DNA from: Allorhizobium undicola ORS 992 = ATCC 700741
GTDB lineage: Bacteria > Pseudomonadota > Alphaproteobacteria > Rhizobiales > Rhizobiaceae
Direction of reading: 5' to 3'
NCBI RefSeq assembly: GCF_000621665.1
Contig: NZ_JHXQ01000014.1
Span: forward strand, 1-64,000
DNA length: 64,000 nucleotides
Each line of letters begins with the position of its first letter. Within the stretch, counting starts at the first letter, position 1. The notes beneath the pieces are model-generated. The model was not told the DNA's origin, ran no database searches, and saw only the letters and a program-made list of their open reading frames with translations. Positions 34,330-43,116 of the stretch are shown here, piece by piece. A program made the position numbers and the translations under genes.

Positions 34330-35079
34330 GTGGATGAGCGACCCGCCATTCACATCGACTTCCGTGCCGGTGCAATAGGCGGCAAGGTCAGACGCCAGGA
34401 AGAGGGCGCAACCGGCTACATCCGAGGCTTCGCCAGCCCGGCCCATTGGAATGCCTTCGATAATCGTTTCCAGCATTTCGGGCGTCAGCTTGCCGGCGGT
34501 AATGTCGGTTGCGATAAAGCCGGGGCAGATGGCGTTAACGCGGATATTCGACGGTGCCAGTTCCCGCGCCATGGCCTTGGTCAGACCCAGAACGCCTGCT
34601 TTTGCCGCAGAATAGTGAGGGCCGCCGAAAATGCCGCCGCCGCGTTGGGCCGAGACAGAACTCAGATTGACGATAGAGCCGGACTTCTGGCTCCGCATCG
34701 CGGGAATGACGGCCTGGCTCATATAGAGCGTTCCCCGCAGGTTCACGTCCAGAACCGCATCATAGTTGGATGGCCCGATGTCCATGATTTTCAACGGTTG
34801 GGTGATGCCGGCATTGTTGACAAGCACGTCTACCCGGCTCCAACGCTTTTCAAGCTCGGCCATGGCTGCATCGCAGGCGGCCTTGTCTGTGACATTGCAG
34901 GCAAGACCAATATGATCGGGGCCCAGATCGGCGGCAGCGGCACGTGCTGCATCGGCATCGAGGTCGAGAATGGCAACCGTCGCACCATGTTCTGCAAACA
35001 GCTTTGCAGTTGCCTTGCCAAGTCCGCGCGCTGAGGCCGCACCGGTGATAATGGCATATTTACCCTTCAAAAGTCCCAT
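34327..35079 (-). CDS. SDR family oxidoreductase in the TRAP/transketolase operon
   Basis: 250 residues from ATG 35079 with GGAGGA 9 bases upstream. MGLLKGKYAIITGAASARGL (TGxxxxxG cofactor loop), LVNNAGITQ, the serine in IVNLSSVSAQ, and YSAAKAGV (Tyr and Lys) are all present. D in AILDLDAD suggests NAD(H). It probably oxidises or reduces a polyol or keto-sugar feeding the split transketolase whose genes lie upstream on the same strand. Confidence 0.88.
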   Translation of the reverse strand: MGLLKGKYAIITGAASARGLGKATAKLFAEHGATVAILDLDADAARAAAADLGPDHIGLACNVTDKAACDAAMAELEKRWSRVDVLVNNAGITQPLKIMDIGPSNYDAVLDVNLRGTLYMSQAVIPAMRSQKSGSIVNLSSVSAQRGGGIFGGPHYSAAKAGVLGLTKAMARELAPSNIRVNAICPGFIATDITAGKLTPEMLETIIEGIPMGRAGEASDVAGCALFLASDLAAYCTGTEVDVNGGSLIH

Positions 35080-35226
35080 GGCTTGCAAGTCCTCCCGTAT
35101 AGCGGAGCATAATTTTCTGGACCACATCCGGTTAGAGTGAAAATTATGCAAATAAATTAGTGTGTTAAATTGCCAGCCATGCGCTTTGTGAAGTGCTGCG
35201 CCCAGTCAGCGAAATGGGTGGCTCGC

Positions 35227-35332
35227 CAGAGCGGTTCGTTGTTTCACGAAAACAATGAGCCGCTCTAACTGTTTGTTTTTCGCGTTCTCGGACGGAAATC
35301 CGGTTTTCGCTTATCCTGAAAATGCTCTAGAG
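35227..35332. repeat. TAGAGC-type mosaic repeat between SDR and transketolase genes
   Basis: AGAGCGG...CCGCTCTAA forms one hairpin (35228-35269). A second part, CGGACGGAAATCCGGTTTTC ... AAAATGCTCTAG, completes the TAGAGC-type element. It overlaps the last codons of the transketolase C-subunit gene (stop at 35327). Confidence 0.65.
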
Positions 35333-36361
35333 CCAGCCCTTGATCTGGTCCACGACCTTGGCCGTGGAAATCCCGTACATCTCATGCAGGGTCGGCAAGG
35401 CGCCTGCCTCCAGAAACTGATCCGGCAGACCAATCATGCGGAAGCGTGGCGCAAGGCCGCGTGTCAGAAGACCGGCGGCAACCGCTTCTCCAAGCCCGCC
35501 AATCACGGTGTGATTTTCGGCCGTGACGACCAGACGGCCACCCTTGGCGGCTTCGGCAGCAATCGTTTCCAGATCCAGCGGCTTGATCGTCGGGCAATGC
35601 AGAACGGCCACATCCACCTTGTCTTCGGCAAGCTTCACAGCCGCATCCAATGCCCGCATGGTCATAAGGCCCGTGGAGATGACGAGAACATCCTTGCCCT
35701 CGCGGATCATTTGCGCCTTGCCGAGCTGGAATTTGTAGTCCGGCTTGTGCCTTTTCAAAACGGAGGGCACTTTTCCGCGCAAAAGCCGTGCGTAAACAGG
35801 GCCATTATGGGCGATGACTTCCGGCACCATGCCGAGGATGTCATCGGCGTCGCAAGGGTCGATGATGGTCATGTTCGGCAAGCCGCGGAAGATCGCCAGA
35901 TCTTCCGTTGCCTGATGGCTTGGCCCATAGCCGGTTGTCAGGCCCGGAAGAGCGCAGACGATTTTCACCGGCAGGTTTTCCTCTGCAATCGCCATGGCAA
36001 TGAAATCATAGGCGCGGCGGGAGGCGAAAACCGCATAAGTGGTGGCAAAAGGAAGAAAGCCCTCCCGCGCAAGGCCAGCAGCGGCCGACATCAGCACCTG
36101 TTCGGCCATGCCCATCTGGTAGAACCGATCCGGCATCGCATTGGCGAAAACGTGAAGATCGGTGTATTTGCCAAGATCGGCCGTCAGTCCGACGATGCGC
36201 TCGTCCTTGCGGGCGGCTTCGACCAATGCATTGCCGAAAGGGGCGGCAATCGTGTCATAGCCTTCGGCCGCCAGCGACGCGATCATCGCGGAAGTGGCCT
36301 GGCGTTCGCCTTCAGGCAGCTTGCGGGCCTCGTATTTGCGGGCCATGGATGCGAGTGTCAT
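35327..36361 (-). CDS. Transketolase, C-terminal subunit
   Basis: 344 residues with the pyrimidine-binding and C-terminal transketolase domains: IVGLTADLGKYTDLHVFANA, FYQMGMAEQVLMSAAAGLAR (catalytic Glu for the TPP aminopyrimidine) and PFATTYAVFASRRAYDFIAM. PGLTTGYGPSHQATEDLAIF and VVTAENHTVIGGLGEAVAAG follow. About half of a normal transketolase. Its ATG overlaps the stop of the N-terminal subunit gene, so the two are made together. Split transketolases with TRAP transporters serve unusual pentose or tetrose pathways; the sugar is not known here. Confidence 0.9.
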   Translation of the reverse strand: MTLASMARKYEARKLPEGERQATSAMIASLAAEGYDTIAAPFGNALVEAARKDERIVGLTADLGKYTDLHVFANAMPDRFYQMGMAEQVLMSAAAGLAREGFLPFATTYAVFASRRAYDFIAMAIAEENLPVKIVCALPGLTTGYGPSHQATEDLAIFRGLPNMTIIDPCDADDILGMVPEVIAHNGPVYARLLRGKVPSVLKRHKPDYKFQLGKAQMIREGKDVLVISTGLMTMRALDAAVKLAEDKVDVAVLHCPTIKPLDLETIAAEAAKGGRLVVTAENHTVIGGLGEAVAAGLLTRGLAPRFRMIGLPDQFLEAGALPTLHEMYGISTAKVVDQIKGWL

Positions 36362-37212
36362 GCTGGCTTCCCTTCTTCCAGAACTGCGAGCGCCTTATCC
36401 CATTCGTCTGCTTCGACGCGCACGAAATGGGTGATTTCTCGACTTTCCAGAAACGGAACGCCCTTGCACATGGTGGTATCGAAGATAATGACCCGCGGCT
36501 TGGCGTCCTTGACGGCGCGCGCCGCGTCAAATGCGGCGACGACAGCCTGAAGATCGTTGCCGTTCACGCGCTGTGCGTGCCAGCCAAAGGCTTCCCACTT
36601 TTGCGTCAGAGGTTCCGAGCAAAGCATTTCGGTGGATTTGCCGTCCGCCTGCTGGTCGTTGAAATCGACAAGGCAGATCAGGTTGTCCAGCTTGTGGTGG
36701 GCACCGGACATGGCGGCTTCCCATGTCGAGCCTTCGCCCAGTTCGCCATCGGACATCAGGTTGTAGACGAGCGCCTTGTTGTTCTTGCGCTTCAGGCCCA
36801 TGGCCATGCCAACGGCAATACCGAGGCCATGGCCCAGCGATCCGCCGGTGATTTCCATGCCCGGCGTATAGGACGCCATGCCCGACATCGGCATACGGCT
36901 ATCGTCCATGCCGTAGGTTTCGAGCTCATCCTCGGGAAGAATACCGGCTTCCATCAAAACCGCATAAAGGGCGATGGCATAGTGGCCGATCGACAGAAGG
37001 AAGCGATCCCGTCCTTCCCATTCCGGCTCGTCGGGACGATACTCAAGGGCATGGAAATAGGATGCAGCCAGCACATCTGCTATTCCAAGCGCTTGTCCGA
37101 TATAGCCCTGTCCCTGAACCTGCCCCATCAACAGGGCCTTGCGGCGAATATTCCATGCCCGCAACTCCAATGAAACATTGGAGAGCGGCACAGAATGCTT
37201 TGGCAAACTCAT
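36358..37212 (-). CDS. Transketolase, N-terminal subunit
   Basis: 284 residues from ATG 37212, preceded by GGAGGAG. TPP-binding half: GYIGQALGIADVLAASYFHA, GRDRFLLSIGHYAIALYAVL, GMEITGGSLGHGLGIAVGMA, and the metal/diphosphate motif MSDGELGEGSTWEAAMSGAH ending LICLVDFNDQQADG (GDG...N type). Forms the heteromer with the downstream subunit. First gene of the operon after the LysR regulator, 109 bases away on the same strand. Confidence 0.9.
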   Translation of the reverse strand: MSLPKHSVPLSNVSLELRAWNIRRKALLMGQVQGQGYIGQALGIADVLAASYFHALEYRPDEPEWEGRDRFLLSIGHYAIALYAVLMEAGILPEDELETYGMDDSRMPMSGMASYTPGMEITGGSLGHGLGIAVGMAMGLKRKNNKALVYNLMSDGELGEGSTWEAAMSGAHHKLDNLICLVDFNDQQADGKSTEMLCSEPLTQKWEAFGWHAQRVNGNDLQAVVAAFDAARAVKDAKPRVIIFDTTMCKGVPFLESREITHFVRVEADEWDKALAVLEEGKPA

Positions 37213-37321
37213 AGTCTCCTCCTGCACGTTATGCAGCTTCAGATAGCATCGCCGTCAGGAGAATGATTTTAAGAAACATGAAAGGGATTTGAAGCTGAGC
37301 TTAACAACTGCCCTTATCCAC

Positions 37322-38308
37322 TCACAGGCCCCAGGGTTTCACGTCGATCAGATCGGTTGGCGATTCAAGCCGGAAATGGCAGCCCAGCGCCTTGAGATGC
37401 GAACGGGCAAGAGCATCATGGCTTTGGCAGGCCGTCGTGAGCCAATTGGAAAAACGCTGCACGATCCGCCGGTTAAGATGCCGGGATGGGCAAACGAACC
37501 AGTAGGCCGGAAAATCGATGACGGCAAAGTCTGTCGAAAACGGCACGAGTTCGCCGCGCTGGAGTTCGCCGAGGCAAAGACTGACACTGTCGAGGGCAAT
37601 GCCGCCCCCTTGCTTGGCCAGTTCGATGGCCATGGACGAGCGGTCAAAGCGCAGGGGGTAATTGATCTTCGGAATGTAGATCTTGTTGAATGCCAGCCAG
37701 AGATCCCAGCGATAGAGTGTCTTGACGCTGTCGATCAATCTTGCGCTGGCCAGCTGGCTTGCCGGATCGGGAGCCATGTTGCGGAGCCGTTCGAGATAGG
37801 CGGGGCTGCACAGGGGAAGAACGAGGTCATGCATGAGCGGCGTGACGGCAAGCCCATGCCATGTGCCCATGCCATAGCGCAGGTCCACATCCACGCTTTC
37901 GGTTTCAAAGGCTGAAAAATCGGGCGTGGCGTCGATCCTGATGTTCCAGTCCTCGTTTTCCGCGGCAAACGCGCCGACCCGCGGCCCCAGCCATCGCACC
38001 CCGAAACTGGGACTGACGCGGATGACGAAATTGCGTCTGTCACGCTGAAAGGAGATTGCGGAACGCGCATTGCGGATGGCGCTGAAGGCCTGTGTGGTGG
38101 TCTGAAACAGGCGGTCGCCATCAAGGGTCAACACCAGCCGTCGCTTCTCGCGCCGAAACAGCTTCACCCCCAGTTGCGCCTCCAGAAGCGTCAATTGCTG
38201 GCTGACGGCGGAGGGGGAAATTCCCAGTTCTTCCGATGCCTTGGTGACGCTGCCGAGCCGGGCGACGGCTTCGAAATATTCTGTCGCTTTGAGATTGAGA
38301 TCACGCAT
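37322..38308 (-). CDS. LysR-type transcriptional regulator (GcvA-like)
   Basis: 328 residues from ATG 38308. N-terminal winged HTH: ATEYFEAVARLGSVTKASEE, LGISPSAVSQQLTLLEAQLG and VKLFRREKRRLVLTLDGDRL. The effector domain follows the GcvA/AmpR pattern (FVIRVSPSFGVRWLGPRVGA and VDVDLRYGMGTWHGLAVTPL). Upstream in-frame ATGs at 38344 and 38443 add residues without similarity. Located immediately upstream of the transketolase/TRAP operon on the same strand, which it probably controls. Confidence 0.88.
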   Translation of the reverse strand: MRDLNLKATEYFEAVARLGSVTKASEELGISPSAVSQQLTLLEAQLGVKLFRREKRRLVLTLDGDRLFQTTTQAFSAIRNARSAISFQRDRRNFVIRVSPSFGVRWLGPRVGAFAAENEDWNIRIDATPDFSAFETESVDVDLRYGMGTWHGLAVTPLMHDLVLPLCSPAYLERLRNMAPDPASQLASARLIDSVKTLYRWDLWLAFNKIYIPKINYPLRFDRSSMAIELAKQGGGIALDSVSLCLGELQRGELVPFSTDFAVIDFPAYWFVCPSRHLNRRIVQRFSNWLTTACQSHDALARSHLKALGCHFRLESPTDLIDVKPWGL

Positions 38309-38390
38309 GGAAACATTGTAACGGATCGCAATGTCTCGATCCATGCCTGCGTTCACCGGTAAGTCCGGGTTACTCCCGTCTCCTGGATCC

Positions 38391-38430
38391 GTTCCGAATG
38401 GACAACCTATTGAGGCTCCACATCTAGAGA
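38391..38430. repeat. Sequence shared with 43379-43425
   Basis: TTCCGAATGGACAACCTATT followed by GAGGCTCCACATCTAGAG closely matches CTCCGAATGGACAACCTCCT and GAAACCTCACATCTGGTGG at 43385-43425. CCCGTCTCCTGGATC just before it matches the sequence flanking the mini-palindrome at 43342. Origin unknown; perhaps an IS end or shared operator. Confidence 0.55.
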
Positions 38431-39515
38431 ATGCCCCATGCACGGAAACGGCCCCTTCCCGTCAGTTCCCTAAGCTGCAACTGCTTGATGAGACGCAAGG
38501 CCCCCTGCTGCGTTACCGAAAGCTCCCGGGCGGCCATGGCTGCGCTGACCATCGGGCGCGACAGCACCAGTTGAACAAGAGCCGGCAGACGTGAGCTGTC
38601 TCTTTTGTCCTGCAAGCGGCGCTCCAGCGCAGCCCGGGCCAGAACCAGCCTGTCATGCTCCTTGAGGCCCTGTCCGGCGCCAAGCTCGATCGCCTCCAGA
38701 ATCGCAATGAGACGCTCGCTCCGGTCTCGCGAGTGACGGCGTTCACGCGCAATTAGGCGCAGGCCGACGTTCAGGGTCGGGAGATGGTGAAGCGCCGTCC
38801 GTCTCTCCCGCAGATAAGCGGCAGCCAATTGCCGCCCCAGCCACGGGCTGTGTTCACTCACCGCAATTGTTTGCCACGCATCAAGCATGATGGCAGCACC
38901 AAGAACTGAAGGTAGCGACTCCACTTCGCCAACAACAGCCTGCCATTTTTGCAGCCGCGCATCCTCATCCCAATCGAGATCGTAGAGCAGTGGATGTCTC
39001 TCAGCCTTGGCGGACGTGCTGGTCCGCGCAACCTCCAGTGCCGTTGTTGCCTTGGCCAGCGCGGCATCGAAGGCTGCAAGTGCTTCGTCGAAATCATCGT
39101 CCGGCGCCAGCTTGGAAAGGCTGCTGGGCTTGGGCGTGTGTGTTTCGTCATTCACACCCCGCCCCCGCAGCCGGGCAAGGCCTGCGGCTGTGAACGGCCA
39201 GTCAGCCGGTGCAGAGGCAATCTCCCGGCGGGCGCGCAAGACAAGGTGAGCCAGCACCAGTTCTGGCGAGGGGCTACGCACATCCATTCGCGCATCGTGA
39301 AATACCAGATCTTCCATATGCGCCAGCTCGCCATCCACCCAAAGGCTTGCAATGGCGTCCGCGAAATCCAGCCGGGAGAGCAAGCCCTCGGATATGTCCG
39401 AGCGTGAAAGACGTTCATCAAGGCGCACCAATGCTTCTGTGGCGCGCGACATTGGCTGGAGAAGTAACTGGAGCAAAGCCTGTGGCAGAAGGGATTCCGG
39501 TTTTTTGTAATTCAT
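38424..39515 (-). CDS. RHE_PE00001 family protein (DUF1612 plus HTH)
   Basis: 363 residues. YKKPESLLPQALLQLLLQPM near the start, LDFADAIASLWVDGELAHME, DLVFHDARMDVRSPSPELVL and AHLVLRARR form the DUF1612-type block found in rhizobial plasmid proteins. The C-terminus, SRPMVSAAMAARELSVTQQG then ALRLIKQLQLRELTGRGRFR, is a DNA-binding HTH resembling Fic-associated or resolvase HTH domains. Function unknown; the family is widespread on Rhizobiales plasmids, hinting at a plasmid or integrative-element origin. The last codons overlap the short repeat at 38391-38430. Confidence 0.8.
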   Translation of the reverse strand: MNYKKPESLLPQALLQLLLQPMSRATEALVRLDERLSRSDISEGLLSRLDFADAIASLWVDGELAHMEDLVFHDARMDVRSPSPELVLAHLVLRARREIASAPADWPFTAAGLARLRGRGVNDETHTPKPSSLSKLAPDDDFDEALAAFDAALAKATTALEVARTSTSAKAERHPLLYDLDWDEDARLQKWQAVVGEVESLPSVLGAAIMLDAWQTIAVSEHSPWLGRQLAAAYLRERRTALHHLPTLNVGLRLIARERRHSRDRSERLIAILEAIELGAGQGLKEHDRLVLARAALERRLQDKRDSSRLPALVQLVLSRPMVSAAMAARELSVTQQGALRLIKQLQLRELTGRGRFRAWGIL

Positions 39516-39559
39516 GATTCACTGCCTGCATGAAAAAGCGCCGCCTTCCCCTGGTCTAA

Positions 39560-39699
39560 GGTGTGTGGGGATTCGACGTTGGGCGGGCTGCAAACGGCGA
39601 TTTCCTGTGCTTACCTAGGCTCATCTACTCAAGCACACTCCGCTCCGGTTCTCGAAAATCACCGTTTTCGCGACGCCCAAAGCCGAATGTCCACACACC
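39560..39699. repeat. 140-bp element with 16-bp terminal inverted repeats, copy 1
   Basis: Begins GGTGTGTGGGGATTCG (39560-39575) and ends CGAATGTCCACACACC (39684-39699). It contains CTCCGCTCCGGTTCTCGAAA and ATCACCGTTTTCGC internally. A second copy with perfect ends lies at 51735-51873. No coding capacity, so MITE-like. Confidence 0.8.
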
Positions 39700-39700
39700 C

Positions 39701-39772
39701 TACAGCGCCGTGCGTTTTGTCAACCGCACAAAGGACGCTGTAACGCCCTAAATCTGCTGCATAATTCTGGCG
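39701..39772. repeat. TTACAGCGCC-type repeat (partial)
   Basis: TACAGCGCCGTGCGTTTTGT pairs with GCACAAAGGACGCTGTAA, followed by CCTAAATCTGCTGCATAATT, the first half of the second hairpin. It abuts the 140-bp element directly. Confidence 0.7.
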
Positions 39773-39821
39773 CATCGATGGCGTTGAGGGTGTCCACCCC
39801 ATCACACATATAAGGTAGCAA

Positions 39822-41171
39822 CTATTGGCGCAGATCGATGACCCCAAGTTCGTGCCACATCCACTCGAAACTGTACGTCGCCATAGGATCTGCCGGGTTA
39901 GGCTGCCGGGACGATTGATTTTCGAGATATTTGAGCCATTCGGCGACCTTCTTGCGACCAGCGGCTGATTTTGCGGCCTGGCGCGGTGTCTTGTTGCCGA
40001 GCATTCCAACTGGCTGATCAAGGGTTTCACGATATTGCCGGTCCATGAACTGGTGAATGACCTGCTCAGCAATTTCTGGCGGGATTTCAGATACCGGGTC
40101 TTGCTCTTTATTCGTCGGGCGCTCGGCCATCATTTGTTCGACGGTACGGATTTCAGTCAGCGGAACACGCACGAGATCCCCGAGAGCCTGCTGTATCAAC
40201 GTCGTTCCCGTTTGAGCGCGCTCGGCTGAGTTGGTCGAGAGATGGAGGAATTTTCCCTTTAACTCGACATTTCCCAGCACGCGCGCGCCGTGGTCCATTG
40301 TGGTGTCAAAGGACGGTCCAGCGCGCTTGCCGGCACTATGCTTTGGCTTTTGCTCAAGCCAGTTCCAGAATTTTGCGTTTTCCTGCGACATACCGGGAAT
40401 ACCGCTAACCCGTGCAGCTATATCCTTCTGGGTAACGCCGGAGACGAGCGGAAACCTGACGTCGTGGAATACAAGCTCATCACCATCAGCGTTCTGCATC
40501 GACGGGATGCCCATGGCGCGCTCAAGCGTATCGAACAGCCATGAAAGTGTGAACATGGAGGCCGCGGCCTGAAGCTCCTCGTCCTTGATGACCGGCAGCT
40601 TCTTCGTATTCTTTTTGCCGAACATCTGTCGCAGGCCATCGAACAGCGCCTCGGTGGCCTGCGGCGTGAACGGCAGAAGTCCTCCGGCGAACACATTTTT
40701 TCCCATGACAGGAACAATGCGGGCGGCGATACGGTCCCATTGTTTAAGCGTCTGGGTTGCCGTTCCCTCACTGACGAGGATCATGTCACCGCCGCGAATA
40801 AGGTCGCGCGCAACCAGTGACTTGCCAGGAACGATCTCACTGACTTCATAAAGGCTCATGACAGAAATCCTCAGTGCTTTCATATAAGCCTTTACCTGAG
40901 CATTTTCCTTCCAGCCGCGACGCTTGAGATATTCGTCGACAATGTTGCCGCCCTCGACCTCGAAGTCCTGGGTCATGAAATCCTCAAAGGCGCAGCCCCA
41001 AAGCGTCATGGCCCAAACCTCGCCGAGGATTTCGGCAATGTCCTCGAAGTCCATCTCGCCGGCATCCAGCACCGGTCCGAAATGATTGCAGAACACCTCG
41101 TCGAAGCATTCGCGCCATTCTTCCCGGGCAAGGAACTTCATAAGACCCTTGAGATCATGGCTGGTCGGCAT
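39822..41171 (-). CDS. Unknown 449-residue protein next to a resolvase
   Basis: MPTSHDLKGLMKFLAREEWR then ECFDEVFCNHFGPVLDAGEM opens the protein. A middle part has YLKRRGWKENAQVKAYMKAL and SLVARDLIRGGDMILVSEGT. The end QYRETLDQPVGMLGNKTPRQ, AAKSAAGRKKVAEWLKYLEN resembles the short C-terminal helix pair (DxPxxxLxxxTPRxAxxxxxGR) of antitoxin-like or SEC-C/YecA-adjacent proteins in transposon contexts. No signal peptide or membrane segment. The ATG overlaps the 3' end of the resolvase fragment by 17 bases. Function not recognised; intact-looking with good codon use. Confidence 0.65.
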   Translation of the reverse strand: MPTSHDLKGLMKFLAREEWRECFDEVFCNHFGPVLDAGEMDFEDIAEILGEVWAMTLWGCAFEDFMTQDFEVEGGNIVDEYLKRRGWKENAQVKAYMKALRISVMSLYEVSEIVPGKSLVARDLIRGGDMILVSEGTATQTLKQWDRIAARIVPVMGKNVFAGGLLPFTPQATEALFDGLRQMFGKKNTKKLPVIKDEELQAAASMFTLSWLFDTLERAMGIPSMQNADGDELVFHDVRFPLVSGVTQKDIAARVSGIPGMSQENAKFWNWLEQKPKHSAGKRAGPSFDTTMDHGARVLGNVELKGKFLHLSTNSAERAQTGTTLIQQALGDLVRVPLTEIRTVEQMMAERPTNKEQDPVSEIPPEIAEQVIHQFMDRQYRETLDQPVGMLGNKTPRQAAKSAAGRKKVAEWLKYLENQSSRQPNPADPMATYSFEWMWHELGVIDLRQ

Positions 41172-41577
41172 GGAAGTTCTCCATATTCTGGCGATGTTCG
41201 GCGAGGCTTTTGCGGCCTGACAAGGCGCGCTCGAATTTCGCGAAGGATCCCACCATCTGCATCATCATGCGTCCCGCTGGCGTTGTGGTGTCTATCGCTT
41301 CCGTTAGCAACCGGAAACCGGCGCCCGCCGCAGTAATGCGATCCATGAGATGCAGGACGTCTTTCAAGGAACGCGACGCTCGGTCCAGCCTCCAGACAAC
41401 GACGGTGTCGCCATCATGGAGTTGAGCGAGCATGTGGTGCAATCGGGGCCGGTCCCATCGTCCGCCGGAGGCCCTTTCTTCGAACACGCGCTTGCAACCG
41501 GCTTCGGACAGGCTGCGTTCTTGGGCCTTGTTCGATTGCTCGTCTCCCTTGCTCACGCGGGCATAGCCGATCAGCAT
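41155..41577 (-). CDS. Serine recombinase (resolvase), truncated
   Basis: 140 residues. MLIGYARVSKGDEQSNKAQE (catalytic serine in ARVS), DTVVVWRLDRASRSLKDVLH, LLTEAIDTTTPAGRMMMQMV and GSFAKFERALSGRKSLAEHR. This is the Tn3-type resolvase catalytic domain. The normal continuation after FER (IRERTxAGLxxARxxGRxGGR and the HTH domain) is missing; the sequence jumps to SGRKSLAEHRQNMENFHADQ. It probably cannot bind its res site, so it is a deletion derivative of a transposon resolvase. Confidence 0.75.
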   Translation of the reverse strand: MLIGYARVSKGDEQSNKAQERSLSEAGCKRVFEERASGGRWDRPRLHHMLAQLHDGDTVVVWRLDRASRSLKDVLHLMDRITAAGAGFRLLTEAIDTTTPAGRMMMQMVGSFAKFERALSGRKSLAEHRQNMENFHADQP

Positions 41578-41676
41578 CCAGGTCCTTTCATAAGCGGTCG
41601 TTTGTGGAACTTCGCCGGTCCTGCTGACAAATCAGGATGAAATTCCTTTCACAATCCTCTTTCAATATGACCTCTT

Positions 41677-41801
41677 ATACCAAGGGTCATTGAAAACGAC
41701 TCTTGGTATTCCCTTTTCGAATATCTCAAGCCACTGACGCAGTTGAGATATTCGAAATCCCTTCAAGGCGAGGATGTGTTAGCATCCTCGCGCCTTGGTA
41801 T
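41677..41801. repeat. Three-stem mosaic repeat, copy B
   Basis: Stem 1 ATACCAAGGGTCATT/GACTCTTGGTAT (41677-41709), stem 2 TTTTCGAATATCTCAA/TTGAGATATTCGAAA (41714-41757), stem 3 AAGGCGAGGATG/GCATCCTCGCGCCTTGGTAT (41765-41801). Ends in ATACC at both sides. Best-preserved copy of the family. Confidence 0.8.
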
Positions 41802-41834
41802 TAAGGCAAGTGCTTTTTGAAAGGATATTGGACG

Positions 41835-42572
41835 CTACCTTGGCAAGGTAGCAGAGCGCCCAGGGCAACGAGCAGGAAGACCGGCGCGAGCGCGAGGAGC
41901 ATAGCCGCAATCAAGACTGCTTGCCCTCAATCGCGCGGTACCGAGGGCTCCAGTTGATCGCGCAGATTCCGGCCGCCACCCGACCCCACCGAGGAAGATC
42001 GCCGGCGTCACTGGTTCACCAAAAAGAAGCGCTCCGAAGCAGACTCCCGTGATGGGGTTGAGGGTGATGAATGCACCCGAGCGCTTCATAGTAGAGGATG
42101 TAGGCGGGCGCCGATCCAACGGCTCCGAGATGGAGCAGGCTGAGCCACTGTGCGGTCCCGAACCGGGCAACGGTGTTTGGGATCGTTGCTATGGGTGGGC
42201 TGACGAGCGTGGCTACGACCAGCACCGCCATCCCTCGCCGGATTGAATAGCTGGCAGTCGCGAGAGGACTGAGCGAACTCGACAGTTTCGGACAGAAAAC
42301 GCTGTAAACAACCCATGACGAACGCAGCCAAGGATCAGAAGATCGCCGTCGCTGATGACGAACGTGGAGCCAATCCTATTCCTCGACATAATGACAGTGC
42401 CTGCGCCGAGCAGGCTGAGCAAGATGCCGAACGTATTCTGAGCCGACAACCGCTGCCGAGAAGTAGGCTTGCGGCAATAGCGATCATGGCTGGATTGAAT
42501 GCGGTGATTAGGGAAGCGGGCGCCGCCTTTGTCGACTGGGAGCCCTAAGAAGAAGCAAACAAGGCTTTCCAT
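41835..42572 (-). pseudogene. EamA/DMT-family transporter pseudogene
   Basis: The minus strand keeps recognisable pieces of a ten-helix drug/metabolite transporter in different frames: NTFGILLSLLGAGTVIMSR, GDLLILGC, VLVVATLVSPPIATIPNTVA, WLSLLHLGAVGSAPAYILYY, then SGAFITLNPITGVCFGALLF and GEPVTPAIFLGG. Several frameshifts separate them. Non-functional. Confidence 0.75.
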
Positions 42573-42809
42573 CGATCAGGAGGAATGATGTCTCATCTAC
42601 GCAAGGCCAATCACGGGCCGCGTCATCTCAGCGGGTATCAGATCATGTGGATGCTGGTGACATTCGACCTGCCGGTCGAAACGAAAAAGCAAAGAGCGGC
42701 CGCAACGAAATTCCGTCAGCATCTTCTCGACATCGGCTTCGAGATGAGCCAGCTTTCCAATTACCTGCGCTTTTGCAACGGCAAAGAACAGTTTGAAAGC
42801 TATGTGCGG

Positions 42810-42902
42810 GTCCGGTGAACAAAGGTTCACCGGACCCCCTAACCTTCTGTTTTTCCGCATTTCCAGACGGAAAACCGTGACTACACTTTTCCTGGAAATG
42901 CT
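42810..42902. repeat. TAGAGC-type repeat inserted in cas2
   Basis: GTCCGGTGAAC/GTTCACCGGAC forms a hairpin (42810-42835). Then TTTTCCGCATTTCCAGACGG and ACACTTTTCCTGGAAATGCT complete a TAGAGC-type element. CTATGTGCGG occurs immediately before (42800-42809) and after (42903-42912), and deleting the 103 bases between restores the cas2 frame. Confidence 0.85.
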
Positions 42903-43116
42903 CTATGTGCGGCAAATTGAAAGGGGTTTGCCTGAGTGGGGCGATGTCTATATCTTTCCTTTCACTGACCGGCAGTATGAAAATATCATCCAATTCTCGG
43001 ATCAGGCACGAAGAAAGCGACGAAAAAATCCGGATCAACTGGCGCTGTTTGATGAATTTCACGCGAAAATATGTCTCGGCGACGGTCAATTTCTCTTTGA
43101 AATCAGGAAATTGACC

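Noticed and set aside
35255..36550. A 431-codon plus-strand frame
   Set aside because: Antisense to the transketolase C-subunit with no domain of its own.
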